Below, in pieces: positions 24,626-34,464 of a DNA stretch of 64,000 bases. The first letter of the stretch is position 1, and every line of letters begins with the position of its first letter. The stretch is from contig JAUKUA010000002.1 of the NCBI GenBank assembly GCA_030549175.1, positions 4,464,001 to 4,528,000 of the forward strand. Direction: 5' to 3'. The DNA comes from Lasiosphaeris hirsuta (taxonomy: Eukaryota; Ascomycota; Sordariomycetes; Sordariales; Lasiosphaeriaceae). The position numbers and the translations under genes were made by a program. The notes below the pieces were generated by a model. It saw only the letters and a list, made by a program, of their open reading frames with translations, was not told the origin of the DNA and made no database searches.

Positions 24626-25786
24626 ATGACTTCTAGCCATGCGACAACACATCCAGCGCTGCAAAGAACTGTGACTCCAAAGCTGCGGTCCTCGTGCAAC
24701 TCATGTGGATTAGCCAAGGTTAGATGCGATCGCAGTCGACCCGAATGTCGCCGCTGCATTGACCTTGGCCTCCAGTGCGTCTACGGGGTGTCGCGCAAGT
24801 TCGGGAGACCGCCACGGAGGAAGCTTCCCCCTATTCTGGCCAGCGAGATGACGCATGACGAGCCCGGATTGCGGTTTGGCGATAACCCTGAACGGCCCCC
24901 AGAACCCAACCAAAACAGCCTCTCATTTCGCCTTGACAATGGCCCTCCACTTGGATTCGAGCTATTCGACCCTCTGCAAGTCAGCGAATGGCCCCAGTTT
25001 GACCTCGCCACCTTCGGCAACAACAGCATACCGGAAGCCACTCCCAATGGGCAAGATATCTTGGGGACGGAAGAGCCCCGCAACGACACAAACCCAACTC
25101 CTCTCGGTTCTCACAGCTGTGCTCGAGAGTCATATGAGATATTTGCCGACTTGATTTGCCCTGCTCCAAATCTCCATGCACCTGACTCCAATTCGAATAC
25201 TGTGACGGCGAACCTCGACCAAGTTCTCCACTTCAACAGAAAAGCCATCAAGCGCCTGAGCCGACTCCTAGAGTGTTCCTGTGCCAAATCCGGACACAGA
25301 GTTATGGTTCATGCATCGATTATTTCTCGAATCCTCATCTGGTATCAACAGGCAGCCGGGCTGAATTGCGCATCGCAAGGTTCCCAGACTTCTCAACAGC
25401 CTGAGCTTGATGCCCCTGGCGAGGTCATAAGCGACGCCTCTCCGAGCACTTCACCATCGCCCAGCCATTGCAAGGCCAGCCCACAGACCCTTCCGCAAAC
25501 CACTGGGTTTGTCGTTGTTGATGTGCCCGCGTCGCTGGGAACATTTGGTGTTGAGGATGAGGAGATGCAAGCCTCTATCAGAAACCACCTAGTTCTGAGT
25601 GAAGCAAAGAAGATGTCGCGCCTCATTGATCTGTTTAGCTCGCATTTGCCAAGCGAGTTGTCTGCTGGCAATGCGGCGGGCAGTCTTTACGTAAATACTA
25701 CAGCGTGGCTGCGACATGAATATTCCAGCACCATTCACGATCTGCAGGCGAGGCGTGCGGCGTTGCAAAACTCTCTGGATTCTTGA
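24626..25786 (+). CDS. Zn2Cys6 transcription factor, AflR-like
   Basis: Single exon, 386 aa. ATG at 24626 (MTSSHATTHP). The binuclear zinc cluster has Cys24, 27, 34, 41, 44 and 51 (SCNSCGLAKVRC, RPECRRC, LQCVYGVSRKFGRPPR), with the basic GRPPR stretch just after it, as in AflR. The middle is Asn/Pro/Ser-rich. A C-terminal segment, FNRKAIKRLSRLLECSC and VMVHASIISRILIWYQQAAG, resembles the AflR-type regulatory domain. AflR-like proteins are nuclear activators of secondary-metabolite clusters. Position at the head of the block with NmrA-like, P450 and UstYa-like genes suggests a pathway-specific regulator; this is inference from context. Confidence 0.88.
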   Translation: MTSSHATTHPALQRTVTPKLRSSCNSCGLAKVRCDRSRPECRRCIDLGLQCVYGVSRKFGRPPRRKLPPILASEMTHDEPGLRFGDNPERPPEPNQNSLSFRLDNGPPLGFELFDPLQVSEWPQFDLATFGNNSIPEATPNGQDILGTEEPRNDTNPTPLGSHSCARESYEIFADLICPAPNLHAPDSNSNTVTANLDQVLHFNRKAIKRLSRLLECSCAKSGHRVMVHASIISRILIWYQQAAGLNCASQGSQTSQQPELDAPGEVISDASPSTSPSPSHCKASPQTLPQTTGFVVVDVPASLGTFGVEDEEMQASIRNHLVLSEAKKMSRLIDLFSSHLPSELSAGNAAGSLYVNTTAWLRHEYSSTIHDLQARRAALQNSLDS

Positions 25787-26149
25787 TGTACCTAGATAAC
25801 CCAGAACCCCTCACGAATTCGAAGTAGCGATTTCCTGGATGTGAGACTCAGCGCCGATCAACCCATGTCGATACAAAGTCCGGAGGTCTGAGCCAAGAGT
25901 CCCGGGAACCAAAGGTCGAACCCAATTGGCCAGCTGAGAATAGAGGAACCCGGAAAGTTTCCGGAACACCACGACACACTGAGCTTCGGGGATATCATTG
26001 ACAGCAACAATGTTCCCGAGATCATTGAGGGATGTCGGGCATAGATGTATAAACTGATCATGACCAAGCCCCCAGAGTAGGTTCGGACATCATCCCACAT
26101 TCTCCTGCAACTGCCTTCCCCCCTCGAGTTCCTACAGTGCCAACATAAA
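25787..26149. other. Intergenic spacer between regulator and NmrA-like gene
   Basis: 363 bp holding the downstream region of the regulator and the promoter of the NmrA-like gene. No gene or repeat seen. Confidence 0.5.
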
Positions 26150-27408
26150 ATGGTCAGAGTCGCAATCGCAGGCGGCTCGGGCGGTAGGTAACCGCAACTC
26201 AACATAATTCATTCATCGTTAACGTTTCTCGCAGAAGTCGCACAGGAAGTCATTGATGCCTTGGTGGCGTCGAAAGAACACGAGATCGTCATCTTGAGCC
26301 GCAATGTAGGTGGTCTTCACGAAACCCCATGGCTCATCAAGGTTCTCCGGGAATGCTAATACAAACACACAGGGCCAGGGCTCATCGAACAGCAACCCCC
26401 ACAATCTTGAATGGCGTCAGGTCAATTATGGAGACGTCAACAGCCTCGCTCAAGCTCTGGGTGGCATTCACACTGTCTTGTCATTTGTCCAACTGCTGCA
26501 AGACCCGGGAAACAAAGCACAGAAGAATCTGATCGATGCTTCCATCCTTGCCAGTGTCGCGCGTTTTGCACCAAGCGAATGGGGGAGGTGAGTGAACTAT
26601 GACCTTGGGTATCCGTCTCCCGGGGCTTTGCTGACTATTAGCAAGCCGCGCTGCAGGCTCGGTGATGCCCTGGTGGACTGGCAAGGACGAGGTCAAGGAG
26701 TATTTGAGACAAGTGAACGCGACCGAAAAGGTTTGACATTACGAGTTGTCGATCCCGGCTATAAGGGGTCTTTGGGCTGACAGAAATGCCATTTGGAACA
26801 GGTCCTGGAGTACACACTCTTCCAACCAGGCTTGTTCCTCAATTATCTTGCAACTCCTCACAAGACATCCAAACACTTGGCACCGCTGAACACCTTTGTT
26901 GACTTTCACAACCGGCGCGCCATTGTTGTTGACGGAATTGACACCATCATGACTTTCACCACGGTGCAAGATATGGCCGCCGTCGTGGCTAAAGCAGTCG
27001 GCTTTGAGGGTCAGTGGCCGGCCGTCGGCGGCATCAGGGGCAACAGAGTTGCCGTCTCGCAGCTTATTGAGATTGGAACGCGAGTCCGGGGTATGCCATT
27101 CCAACCGCCGCAGCGGGTGTCGACTTGTCATTGACTTGGTCTCAGGTGGCCCCTTTAGTGTTGATACGGTCAAGCTCGAGGACCTCGAAGCAGGAAGTCT
27201 TACTACTTCGTGGAAACTGGAGGCCCAGCACCACAGCGTCTCGGGGGACGAGGCAGAAAAGCTTCTGAGAAGTGTTCTCGTCGGAACGCTTCTGAGCAGC
27301 GCAAAGGGCTATTGGGATGTGTCCGATGAGTGGAATCAGCTGTTGCCGGGCCACCAGTTTGCCGATATTGAGGAATTTTTGGAAATGGCGTGGGTAGGAA
27401 AGCCATGA
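26150..27408 (+). CDS. NmrA-like/isoflavone-reductase-like NAD(P)-binding protein
   Basis: Six exons: 26150-26183, 26235-26305, 26373-26587, 26646-26730, 26802-27090, 27146-27408; 318 aa; all introns GT-AG. The start MVRVAIAGGSGE is the dinucleotide-binding Gly-rich strand-turn. FAPSEWGSR is the conserved motif of the fungal isoflavone-reductase-like/NmrA family; it only appears if the third intron ends at the AG at 26644-26645, which also restores the frame. Further family features are KDEVKEYLRQ, YTLFQPGLFLNYLA, and TFTTVQDMAAVVAKAVG. These proteins are atypical SDRs that either reduce small aromatic substrates or act as NAD(P) sensors. The substrate is unknown. It lies between the AflR-like regulator and the P450, all on the plus strand, which suggests one pathway. 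Confidence 0.85.
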
Positions 27409-27947
27409 GTTGTGTAAACTATCATATCGAAAACCCTGCAGTCCTGTTTCTCTCGAGGGTGAGGGTCGGTGGGAATGCGAGAAAGGTGAATTTCCTACCA
27501 ACCGAAAATGTTCAGTTGTACTTTCTAGCGGCTTGAACATAAGCAGATACCAACAATTGGAAGAACAAATTAGCAACTGAATGACATGGAGGGGGCCGGA
27601 AGGTAGGCTTACCAGCCCCCCGGTAAGCCGTTCCTTCCTTAGGTCATTAGCAAGTAGTTAGGCAGGGGTTGACATTGTGTGGGGTGGCTTGAGCGGGAAA
27701 GAACCACTTTCAACCGTACAGCCAAATGTTTAGCAAGCAAAAAAAAAAATAAAAAAATAGGACCCCTCTCTTTGATACAAATGATTTGCGGCCACACCTT
27801 AGAACCGTCTCGCTGCACACGCATCTTCCAGGAACCTAATTGCGAGAACGTCCGGTTCATATACATCTCATCTCTCCATTTCCTCCCAGTTTCCGTAAAC
27901 AATCGCTGTCCCCATACCGAAAACTCCGGACCCCAATCCCCTCTACG
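27409..27947. other. Intergenic, promoter of P450
   Basis: 539 bp with an A-rich tract (27739-27758) and C/T-rich leader near the P450 start. No gene seen. Confidence 0.5.
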
Positions 27948-29681
27948 ATGGACTCCAATTTCACGTTGCCGCGCGTCACGCTGATCGCGCTCCTTGAGAT
28001 AATGCTGCTCAAAGAGTATCCCGAGGCCAGACCCTCACAAATGTCGCTGCCAGCACTTGCTGCCGCCATCCTAGCGATCCACTACATCTCACTGCTGATC
28101 TGGCTGATGTTTATTTATCCCTTCTATTTCCACCCGCTGCGAAACTTCCCAGCGCCCAAGGCAAGAACCGCGCAAACGTCCCCCGCCACCAGTATGCAGG
28201 CGCTGACACAGACCGCAGTATACCTTGATCTCCAGGACCTGGCGCCGTATTCGGACCAAGACTCCACCAGGTCAGTTGCTGCTAGAAGTCGCCGAGAGCA
28301 CGCCAAATGATGGCATCATCGTCGTACAAGGCCACTCGACCCATCTCGTCATCACGAAACCCGGGCCCCTCGCCGACATCCTCGTGCACCGCCCCTACGA
28401 CTTTGCCAAGCTTGACTCGGTCCGGGAATTCCTACAGCAAAGTCTCGGAGACGGCTTGATCGCAGTCGAGGGCGATCGACACAAGTTCATGCGTAAGAAC
28501 ACGCAACCCGCCTTCAAGTTCAGCCAGATCAAGGAGCTGTATCCGATGATGTGGAAGATCGCAGTTACGTTTACAGAAATCCTCAAGGGTGAGCTTCAAG
28601 GCGCGGAGGGCGGTCTGGTTGAGATGAGCAGATGGTCTGGCAAAGCTACTCTCGACATCATTGGTCTGGCCGCTTTCGGTCGCAATTTTCGCTCCATCGA
28701 AAACCCCGATGATGCTCTGGTCAGGAACTACGAAGAGATTTTCAGGCCGAAGAAGTCCAAGTTTGCCTACTTCATTTTGATGAGGACGTTCCCGCGCAGG
28801 CTCGTCAATATGCTGCCATGGGACGTGGCGAGGATGTTCAAAGAGACCATGGCGAACATCAGGGCTATCTGCGCGCAGATGGTCAAAGAAAAACGGGAAG
28901 CAATCGCCAAGAAGGAGGAGAACCACGTCGACATCCTCTCGCTTCTTATCAAAAGCGACAACTTCTCCGAAACCGAGCTCATTGACCAGATGCTAACATT
29001 TATGGCAGCCGGGTACGCGCCACTTTTTCCCTTTCCCACTCTTCCCGTCCTCTAACCATCCGCAGCCACGAGACAACCGCCTCGGTCCTCACCTGGACAA
29101 CCTACCTTCTCGCCCTCCACCCCTCCTGGCAGTCCGACCTTCGCTCCGAACTCCGCCGCGCCCTCCCTGACTTTCCCTGGCTACCCGCGGGAACTGACCT
29201 CGCCTCTGTCCTCGAGCACCTCCCCCATCTCAACGGCATCCTCAACGAGTCCCTCCGACTCTACCCCACCGTGCCCGTCACCTTGCGCGGCGCGGTGCGT
29301 GATACCACCATCAGCGGTCACGCGGTCCCCAAAGGGACCGAGATCATCATGTCGCCGTGGGTGGTGAATCGGTATACGGCGCTGTGGGGTCCAGATGCAA
29401 CCGAGTTTCGGCCCGGGCGCTGGATCACTACGGTGAACGGGGAGAAGAAGGCGAATAACACGGGGGGCGCGGCGAGCAACTATGCGCAGTTGACGTTTCT
29501 GCATGGCCCGAGGGGCTGTATCGGGCAGGGGTTTGCGAGGGCTGAGTTGAGGTGCTTGATTGCTGCGTTTGTGATGCAGTTTGGCTGGGAGTTGGGCATG
29601 GACCCTAGGGAGGTGGTTCCAGGGGGCGTGATTACGAATAAGCCGGTGAACGGGCTGCGTTTGAAGTTGAAGACGGTGTGA
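27948..29681 (+). CDS. Cytochrome P450 monooxygenase
   Basis: Three exons: 27948-28160, 28219-29012, 29066-29681; 540 aa. The second intron is GT-AG. The first appears to be a GC-AG intron (AAG|GCAAGA to CCGCAG|TAT, 58 bp), which joins FPAPK to YTLISRTWRR in frame; no GT donor does so. Residues 45-65 form a membrane anchor (AAAILAIHYISLLIWLMFIY). P450 landmarks: I-helix FMAAGHETTAS, ExxR motif NESLRLYP, PERF-like EFRPGRW, and heme loop FLHGPRGCIGQ with axial Cys487 (codon 29517-29519). It is an ER-membrane monooxygenase of the E-class group I type; substrate and CYP family cannot be told by eye. Neighbours (AflR-like, NmrA-like, UstYa-like) suggest secondary metabolism. It would need a CPR partner encoded elsewhere. 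Confidence 0.88.
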
Positions 29682-29925
29682 CGCGGGAGAGAGTTAGTCG
29701 GATAGTACGAAGATCATGTGTGGCAGTGTTAAAGGAGCGATTGTTTGTCATTACTACTAACTATTACGGGCTTATTCTATTGTCCAAACGCCACTTTAAC
29801 ATCCAGCACCGTCAGGATGAGAGACTCGGGGTCAGCCAGACCAGCCACCAAAATGAAATCCTCCATGCTGCACAACTCCGCGGGCCATGGACAAGGCCAT
29901 CCAGGCCACACCAAGACGCTCAAGA

Positions 29926-30402
29926 TTACTCGACATCCTCCTCACGCTCATTCAGGAGGCGAACCAACCCGTCGACGACGCGCTTGTAGTGACCATAGCT
30001 GCCGTAGCCACCAGCAGGGGGCTTATAGGCGCCGTAGCTGCCATATCCGCCGGCAGGAGGCTTGTACTCGCCGTAGCTACCGTAGCCGCCGGCGGGGGGC
30101 TTGTACGTGCCGTAGCTGCCGTAGCCCTTGCCCTTGTCGTCGGGCTTCTTCTCCTCGCCAGAATTCTCGGGCTTCTTCTTCTTCTTCTTCTTGTCCTCGG
30201 GCTTCCCATCCTTTCCGCCGTCCTTGTAGTCCCCGTACGTGGTGTACTTTGGGAGGTCCTTGTCGGCGTTCTTGTAGTCGCCGTAGGTCGCGTAGCCGCG
30301 GGCCTCGGGTTGGACTTCGCTGCCCGTCGCTGCCTCGGGGTCCGCGACGGGCGCCGCGAGAGCGAGAGGGAGGATGGCGAGGAGGAGGGTGGTTGGCTTC
30401 AT
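29926..30402 (-). CDS. Small secreted Tyr-rich repeat protein, possible peptide precursor
   Basis: Single exon, 158 aa. ATG at 30400-30402 begins a signal peptide (MKPTTLLLAILPLALAAPVA, likely cut near residues 16-20). The mature part has six copies of YxxYGxYK: residues 37-44 (YATYGDYK), 53-60 (YTTYGDYK) and four at a strict 13-residue period with spacer PPAGG: 94-101, 107-114, 120-127, 133-140, the variable position being T, E, A or H. A Lys-rich segment (about 64-92) separates the two groups. The only dibasic Kex2-type KR is at 140-141, after the last repeat. YG-rich small secreted proteins are common in ascomycetes and mostly uncharacterised. Repeated Tyr cores in a secreted precursor are also the hallmark of dikaritin RiPP precursors, and a UstYa-like gene lies 2.7 kb away. 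A structural secreted protein is equally possible. Confidence 0.7.
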   Translation of the reverse strand: MKPTTLLLAILPLALAAPVADPEAATGSEVQPEARGYATYGDYKNADKDLPKYTTYGDYKDGGKDGKPEDKKKKKKKPENSGEEKKPDDKGKGYGSYGTYKPPAGGYGSYGEYKPPAGGYGSYGAYKPPAGGYGSYGHYKRVVDGLVRLLNEREEDVE

Positions 30403-31248
30403 GGTTTCTTGGTGTCTTGGTGTGTAATTGGTGGCTGATGGTCTTTGCGAAGATTGTCTGGCGGCGGTGATCCGGATCTTGTGAAGACGACATGAGGTTT
30501 CAAACACAGGCTGCGACCATTTGTCGGTCTTGCCGTCACGCTATTTACGCAAAACTGCTCTACTTTGACGGTGGCATGTCTGAGACACATCATCTTTGTG
30601 CTGCCCGGATTCAGCTTGACGGTCCTCTGAACGGCCGAGGCCGTGATACCAAATCGTTATTCTGCTGCCCCATCCTACTCTCGATCTGCTGGCTATGATG
30701 TCAAGACAGATGGATGCATACGGTATTGGCACATTGATCATGATTTCAACCCTGGGGTTCTTTGTGGTGCGGTTCCGCAACCGTGGAACGGGAACGGCAT
30801 GGGGGCTCGGGGAAGCTGGTGCTAGTTCGGGTGTGAGACATCGGCATCCCAGCCACGGCCTGGCCATAGCTCGGGGACAAAGGGGTTGTCAAGACTCGAC
30901 ATGTCCGCTTCGGTCGATCTGCATCATTCGGGTCGCGTAGGAATGCTTTGCACAATTACCAAAATCTCCTCTGGTTCTAGATAGTAGTAATGACAGCAAA
31001 TCGTGTCCCCATCTTCGCTGCCACTAAATCGTACAGTAATGACGAAGCTAGTAACAGAATGGTTTCTACTGCTTCCATAAAATAATTAGAGAAAAAAGAA
31101 CACGGTCTTCGTATTGATACCAGCAATAGCGCCGCCGCCGAGGCCCGGGCTTGGTGCGAAGTATTTACGCGGGGGCGGGAGGGTAGATATTCTCCAGGTA
31201 AGGTGCGACGAAGAATAAAGCCCTGGTGTCTGTGGTTAAGGTAATAGG
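30403..31248. other. Intergenic, no gene seen
   Basis: Promoter of the Tyr-repeat gene (to the right of 30402) and sequence downstream of the MYND remnant. No supported coding region. Confidence 0.5.
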
Positions 31249-31987
31249 TCAGTTGTTGTCTTCATCTTTCAGATATCCCGGGCCACCTCGGTAAATCTGG
31301 ATTTCGTAGTCCAAACCCAGGCCTTCGCGGAGCTTCTCAACGTTGTTAAGTTCATTGTAGATAAGCTCTTTACCTATATTTTCGATGGACTCAAAGGCAT
31401 CGGTACCGCGGGTGTTGAGATAAGGCAGTGTTGAATCGCCCTAGCCGTATAGTCCATTATAGTGACCTCATCGTCGGTTGTGGTCCACAACTTGATGAAG
31501 TCGTAAAATTCCTGCTCCCGATCGAGGCGAAGCAAGAGCCCTGGGACAATTTCTCGCAGACTCAGGTTGTCGCTTCGGCATAGACGCAGAATGTCCATAA
31601 AGTGGTCGAGCGAGTCCTTCACGACGACAATATCATTGTCTACTTTGAGGAGCGCATCGGCCGCAGCGAAACGCGTTCTCATGTTGTCTCGTGTGTCCAA
31701 AATGCCCCAGAAGTTCCCCACGCCATTGGTGAAGGCACCTGCCGGCAGCATGAAGTCGCCAGGACGGGCCCAGAGTGTGGCCTCCTCATACCCAAGCTTC
31801 TCGCGTGTCGCCTTGATCTTGGTGCATGTTGCCCTGTGCTCTTTTCGGTCGTGAGACTGGTGGGCGGTGCCGCAGTAGAAAACGACATTACAACCGCCGC
31901 AAGCGGACACGGGCGACTTTTTCGACAGACGGCGCATCTCTTCGAGGCAAGGCCCCAATCGAAATCATCGAGATCAAAAGGATTCAT
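31249..31987 (-). pseudogene. MYND zinc-finger protein, broken
   Basis: Minus-strand reading MNPFDLDDFDWG to KRCAVCRK (from ATG 31985-31987), then a frame change to KSPVSACGGCNVVFYCG, HQSHDRKEHRATC. Restoring one A in the run at 31918-31922 (plus-strand T run) joins the frames into a full MYND finger (CxxC, CxxC, YC, H, C ligands). The middle matches the fungal family body: RPGDFMLP, VGNFWGILDTRDNMRTRFA, ILRLCRSDN, VPGLLLRLDREQEFYDFIKLW. Towards the C-terminus the family-like sequence GDSTLPYLNTRGTDAFESI continues in another frame preceded by an in-frame TAG (about 31440), and ends at TGA 31249-31251. At least two frame breaks and one stop point to a pseudogene. MYND fingers bind Pro-rich partners; no function is assigned to this family. 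Confidence 0.65.
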
Positions 31988-33075
31988 GTCTTTGTATACG
32001 AGCCATTCTAGTAGCAGAGCATCTATTAGACAATGGTGATTTTGGAGGCGGTGGATTGTGTTGAGTAAGGAGATGGCGGAGATCGGACGAGGGTTCTTAC
32101 ACTGTATCAAACAGATTGTAGTGCTTCGGGACTCGGCGGAATGAAATCGCTTGTGTGGGGAACTAGAGTCCTCACGCTCTATGTATGGTAGAGCATCACA
32201 ATGGACAAGCCGACTTCAACTCTTCTGACCCGCACGTAAGTTCTTCCCCGCATCAGAACGCTTTGCCTTCCATTCAACGGAGATTGAATAGGCGGGTCCG
32301 AGCTAAATACTTGGTGGACAAACGACACTGGGCGCTAAGGTGGTCAAAGGTATTGCAATGCTCAGCCAGACAATTTGCTACGTATCGCTCCTCGACTAGT
32401 TTGCTGCCGTTGCTACACACAGACTTGCTAGCTAGGTATGTAGTTATATAGGGCAGTGAAACCGGTGTAAATTGAAGGTCTGTTGCGTCAAAAAGACCGA
32501 CCTGCATACCAACCAACCCCTTGTCCTCCTGTGGGGCCGCTTTATTAGCGCGTTTATCACCGTGATTCAACAAACGAAGCAATAAACGCAGCCCCACCCA
32601 AACGGCACTCAACCCGCCTTCCCAAAGGGACCAACTGAGCATCGCCACCTTCATGCCCAGTTTACCCATCTTTCCCCTTTGCTTTGACCTAAAGTCTCTG
32701 GCACCTGCAAAAAGGCCTGTGAGAGGTGGGACGTCTGATGGGGTAGTCGCATTGGAACGCACCGTGCGAAACTTGGGGCGAGAACAAAGGCGGTACAAAC
32801 AAACTCTGCTTTCCAAACATTCCGTCAGGTGAATAGGGATTCAGCGAGTTGACGAAAACAGACTATGATGCATTCCATTCGGCAAGTGGAGATGAGATTT
32901 TTCCTTCTGCATCCAGTATCGTATGCGATCAAATCATACCCACCATGTTGGGCTTCAAACTCCCAAAATCCTGACCAAAAAAGCAGCAGCAATCCATCAA
33001 TTTTTTATATCGAAACCCACCTTCTTACTGCCTAATGAATCTCACATTTTATTATCAAAAATTTGCGCTCTCAAT
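31988..33075. other. Intergenic, no convincing gene
   Basis: A 180-codon minus-strand frame (32274-32816) has no recognisable domain. The right end is AT-rich and holds the promoter of the UstYa-like gene. Confidence 0.45.
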
Positions 33076-34329
33076 ATGCCAGTTCAAAATCTGATTCCCA
33101 GCACCTTCCAGAGCCCCTGGTCCAGCAACCATCAATACCAGAAAGTCGGCCCAGAGACGCAGTCACTAAGAGGTGGAAGCCTTTCAGATCTTGATTCTGA
33201 TGAAGGTTTCGATCGCGGCCACCACGAGGTAAAGCCAGCGACATGGCGACTGCACTGGCTGTTGTTCGCCGCTGCAATTTTGGCGACAAGCATTTTGAGT
33301 GCAATCGCAGGTGCCGCTACTGGCAAATGGACTTCTAACCTGGGGAGACAATGTGCCGCACACACATCTCAGTACTGTAAGTGGCTCAAGATGTGAGACG
33401 ATATCCGTCAATGATGCTTCAATGCTCACCAACCCCCTCAGCCCCTGTTCTGAGCGACGTTGGTGTCAAATACGCTGTCCAGAAATTCAACGGGTCTTTT
33501 ATGAAACAGGATGTTTATCGGCTCCCGGGATCACCCCAAGTCGATGCCGCCTGGGATGCCCTCGGGGTCGACTGTAAGTCCAATAATTACCTCGGTGGCC
33601 GTGCGGCCACCCATGAATTCTCGCTAACCCGCGCCTCGCGTTTTGTATAGACAGGGCAGGTGTCATTGACTACAACGAAGGACTCCGGAGCGGACTGACA
33701 CCAGCCCATGTTCAGCGAGCCGACAAATATGGCGGAGGCTTTTTCGTAAACGTTGAGGGGATGCATCACTTGCATTGTCTTGTAGGTCCCGCTGGATCCA
33801 CCCTCGGCTGCCGTCTCACTGACATCGGGAAACGCAGAACCTCGTTCGGAAAGCCCTCTTTTACAACTACGAATACTACAAGAAACTGGGCACCCATGCC
33901 TTCCAAAACGATGACCCCATCGCCCAGCTCCATGTTTGTTAGTACTCGGAACAACCCACACCTTTGGCGCTGTATACACATGTACTGAAAACCCACCGAC
34001 CTAGCACATTGTCTCGACACAGTCCGCCAAGTCCTGATGTGCAACGTCGATACCGGTGTTCTCGGTCAGGTGTGGTATAATAAGGAGCACCCGGCAGCTT
34101 TTCCGGACTTCAACACCAGACACAAGTGCAAGAACTATGATGGCATTCGCAGATGGGCAGAGATGCGACAGGTAAGAGATCCTGCCCCCACCCCCCCGGA
34201 GTTAAATACCGAGCGTGGTGAACTGCAACCGGACAACTAACGCCGGGACAGGAGCCTCCCCAAGAAACACTCCCCGAGGACTATATGAAGGTGGCTACAA
34301 GCGATGACGTGCTGCTAGAGACACCCTAG
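33076..34329 (+). CDS. UstYa-like (DUF3328) putative oxidase
   Basis: Six exons: 33076-33376, 33442-33573, 33651-33781, 33838-33937, 34005-34171, 34252-34329; 302 aa; all introns GT-AG and in phase. A single membrane helix lies at residues 57-80 (HWLLFAAAILATSILSAIAG), with the rest lumenal. The family-defining pair of HxxHC motifs is complete: HHLHC at 183-187 and HVSHC at 220-224, the second followed by LDTVRQVLMCNVD. Family members UstYa/UstYb in ustiloxin biosynthesis and AprY in asperipin biosynthesis catalyse oxidative cyclisation of ribosomal peptides; other members act in other secondary-metabolite pathways or are uncharacterised. Its proximity to the secreted Tyr-repeat protein, P450 and AflR-like regulator makes a RiPP-type role plausible but unproven. 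The TAG stop is followed by decayed sequence. Confidence 0.9.
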
Positions 34330-34432
34330 GTGTCTTGATCGGTGAAAGCATGCCGCTGGTGGTGTGCGCGCTTGAGACTGCTTACAGCCTACTAGTTTTT
34401 GGCTAGACTCAAAGAATACACCTAGCAACAAC

Positions 34433-34464
34433 TCGAACTACCAACGTTTCGAACTACCAACGTT
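34433..34464. repeat. Perfect 16-bp tandem duplication
   Basis: The unit TCGAACTACCAACGTT occurs twice in direct succession at 34433-34448 and 34449-34464, at the edge of the possible element remnant. Confidence 0.95.

Noticed and set aside
29745..30470. Plus-strand frames of 241 and 183 codons
   Set aside because: Antisense to the Tyr-repeat gene; periodicity mirrors that gene's 39-bp repeat, while the minus strand has the signal peptide and start.
32274..32816. 180-codon minus-strand frame upstream of the UstYa-like gene
   Set aside because: No recognisable motif and no gene-like start context; considered as an extra cluster gene but unsupported.
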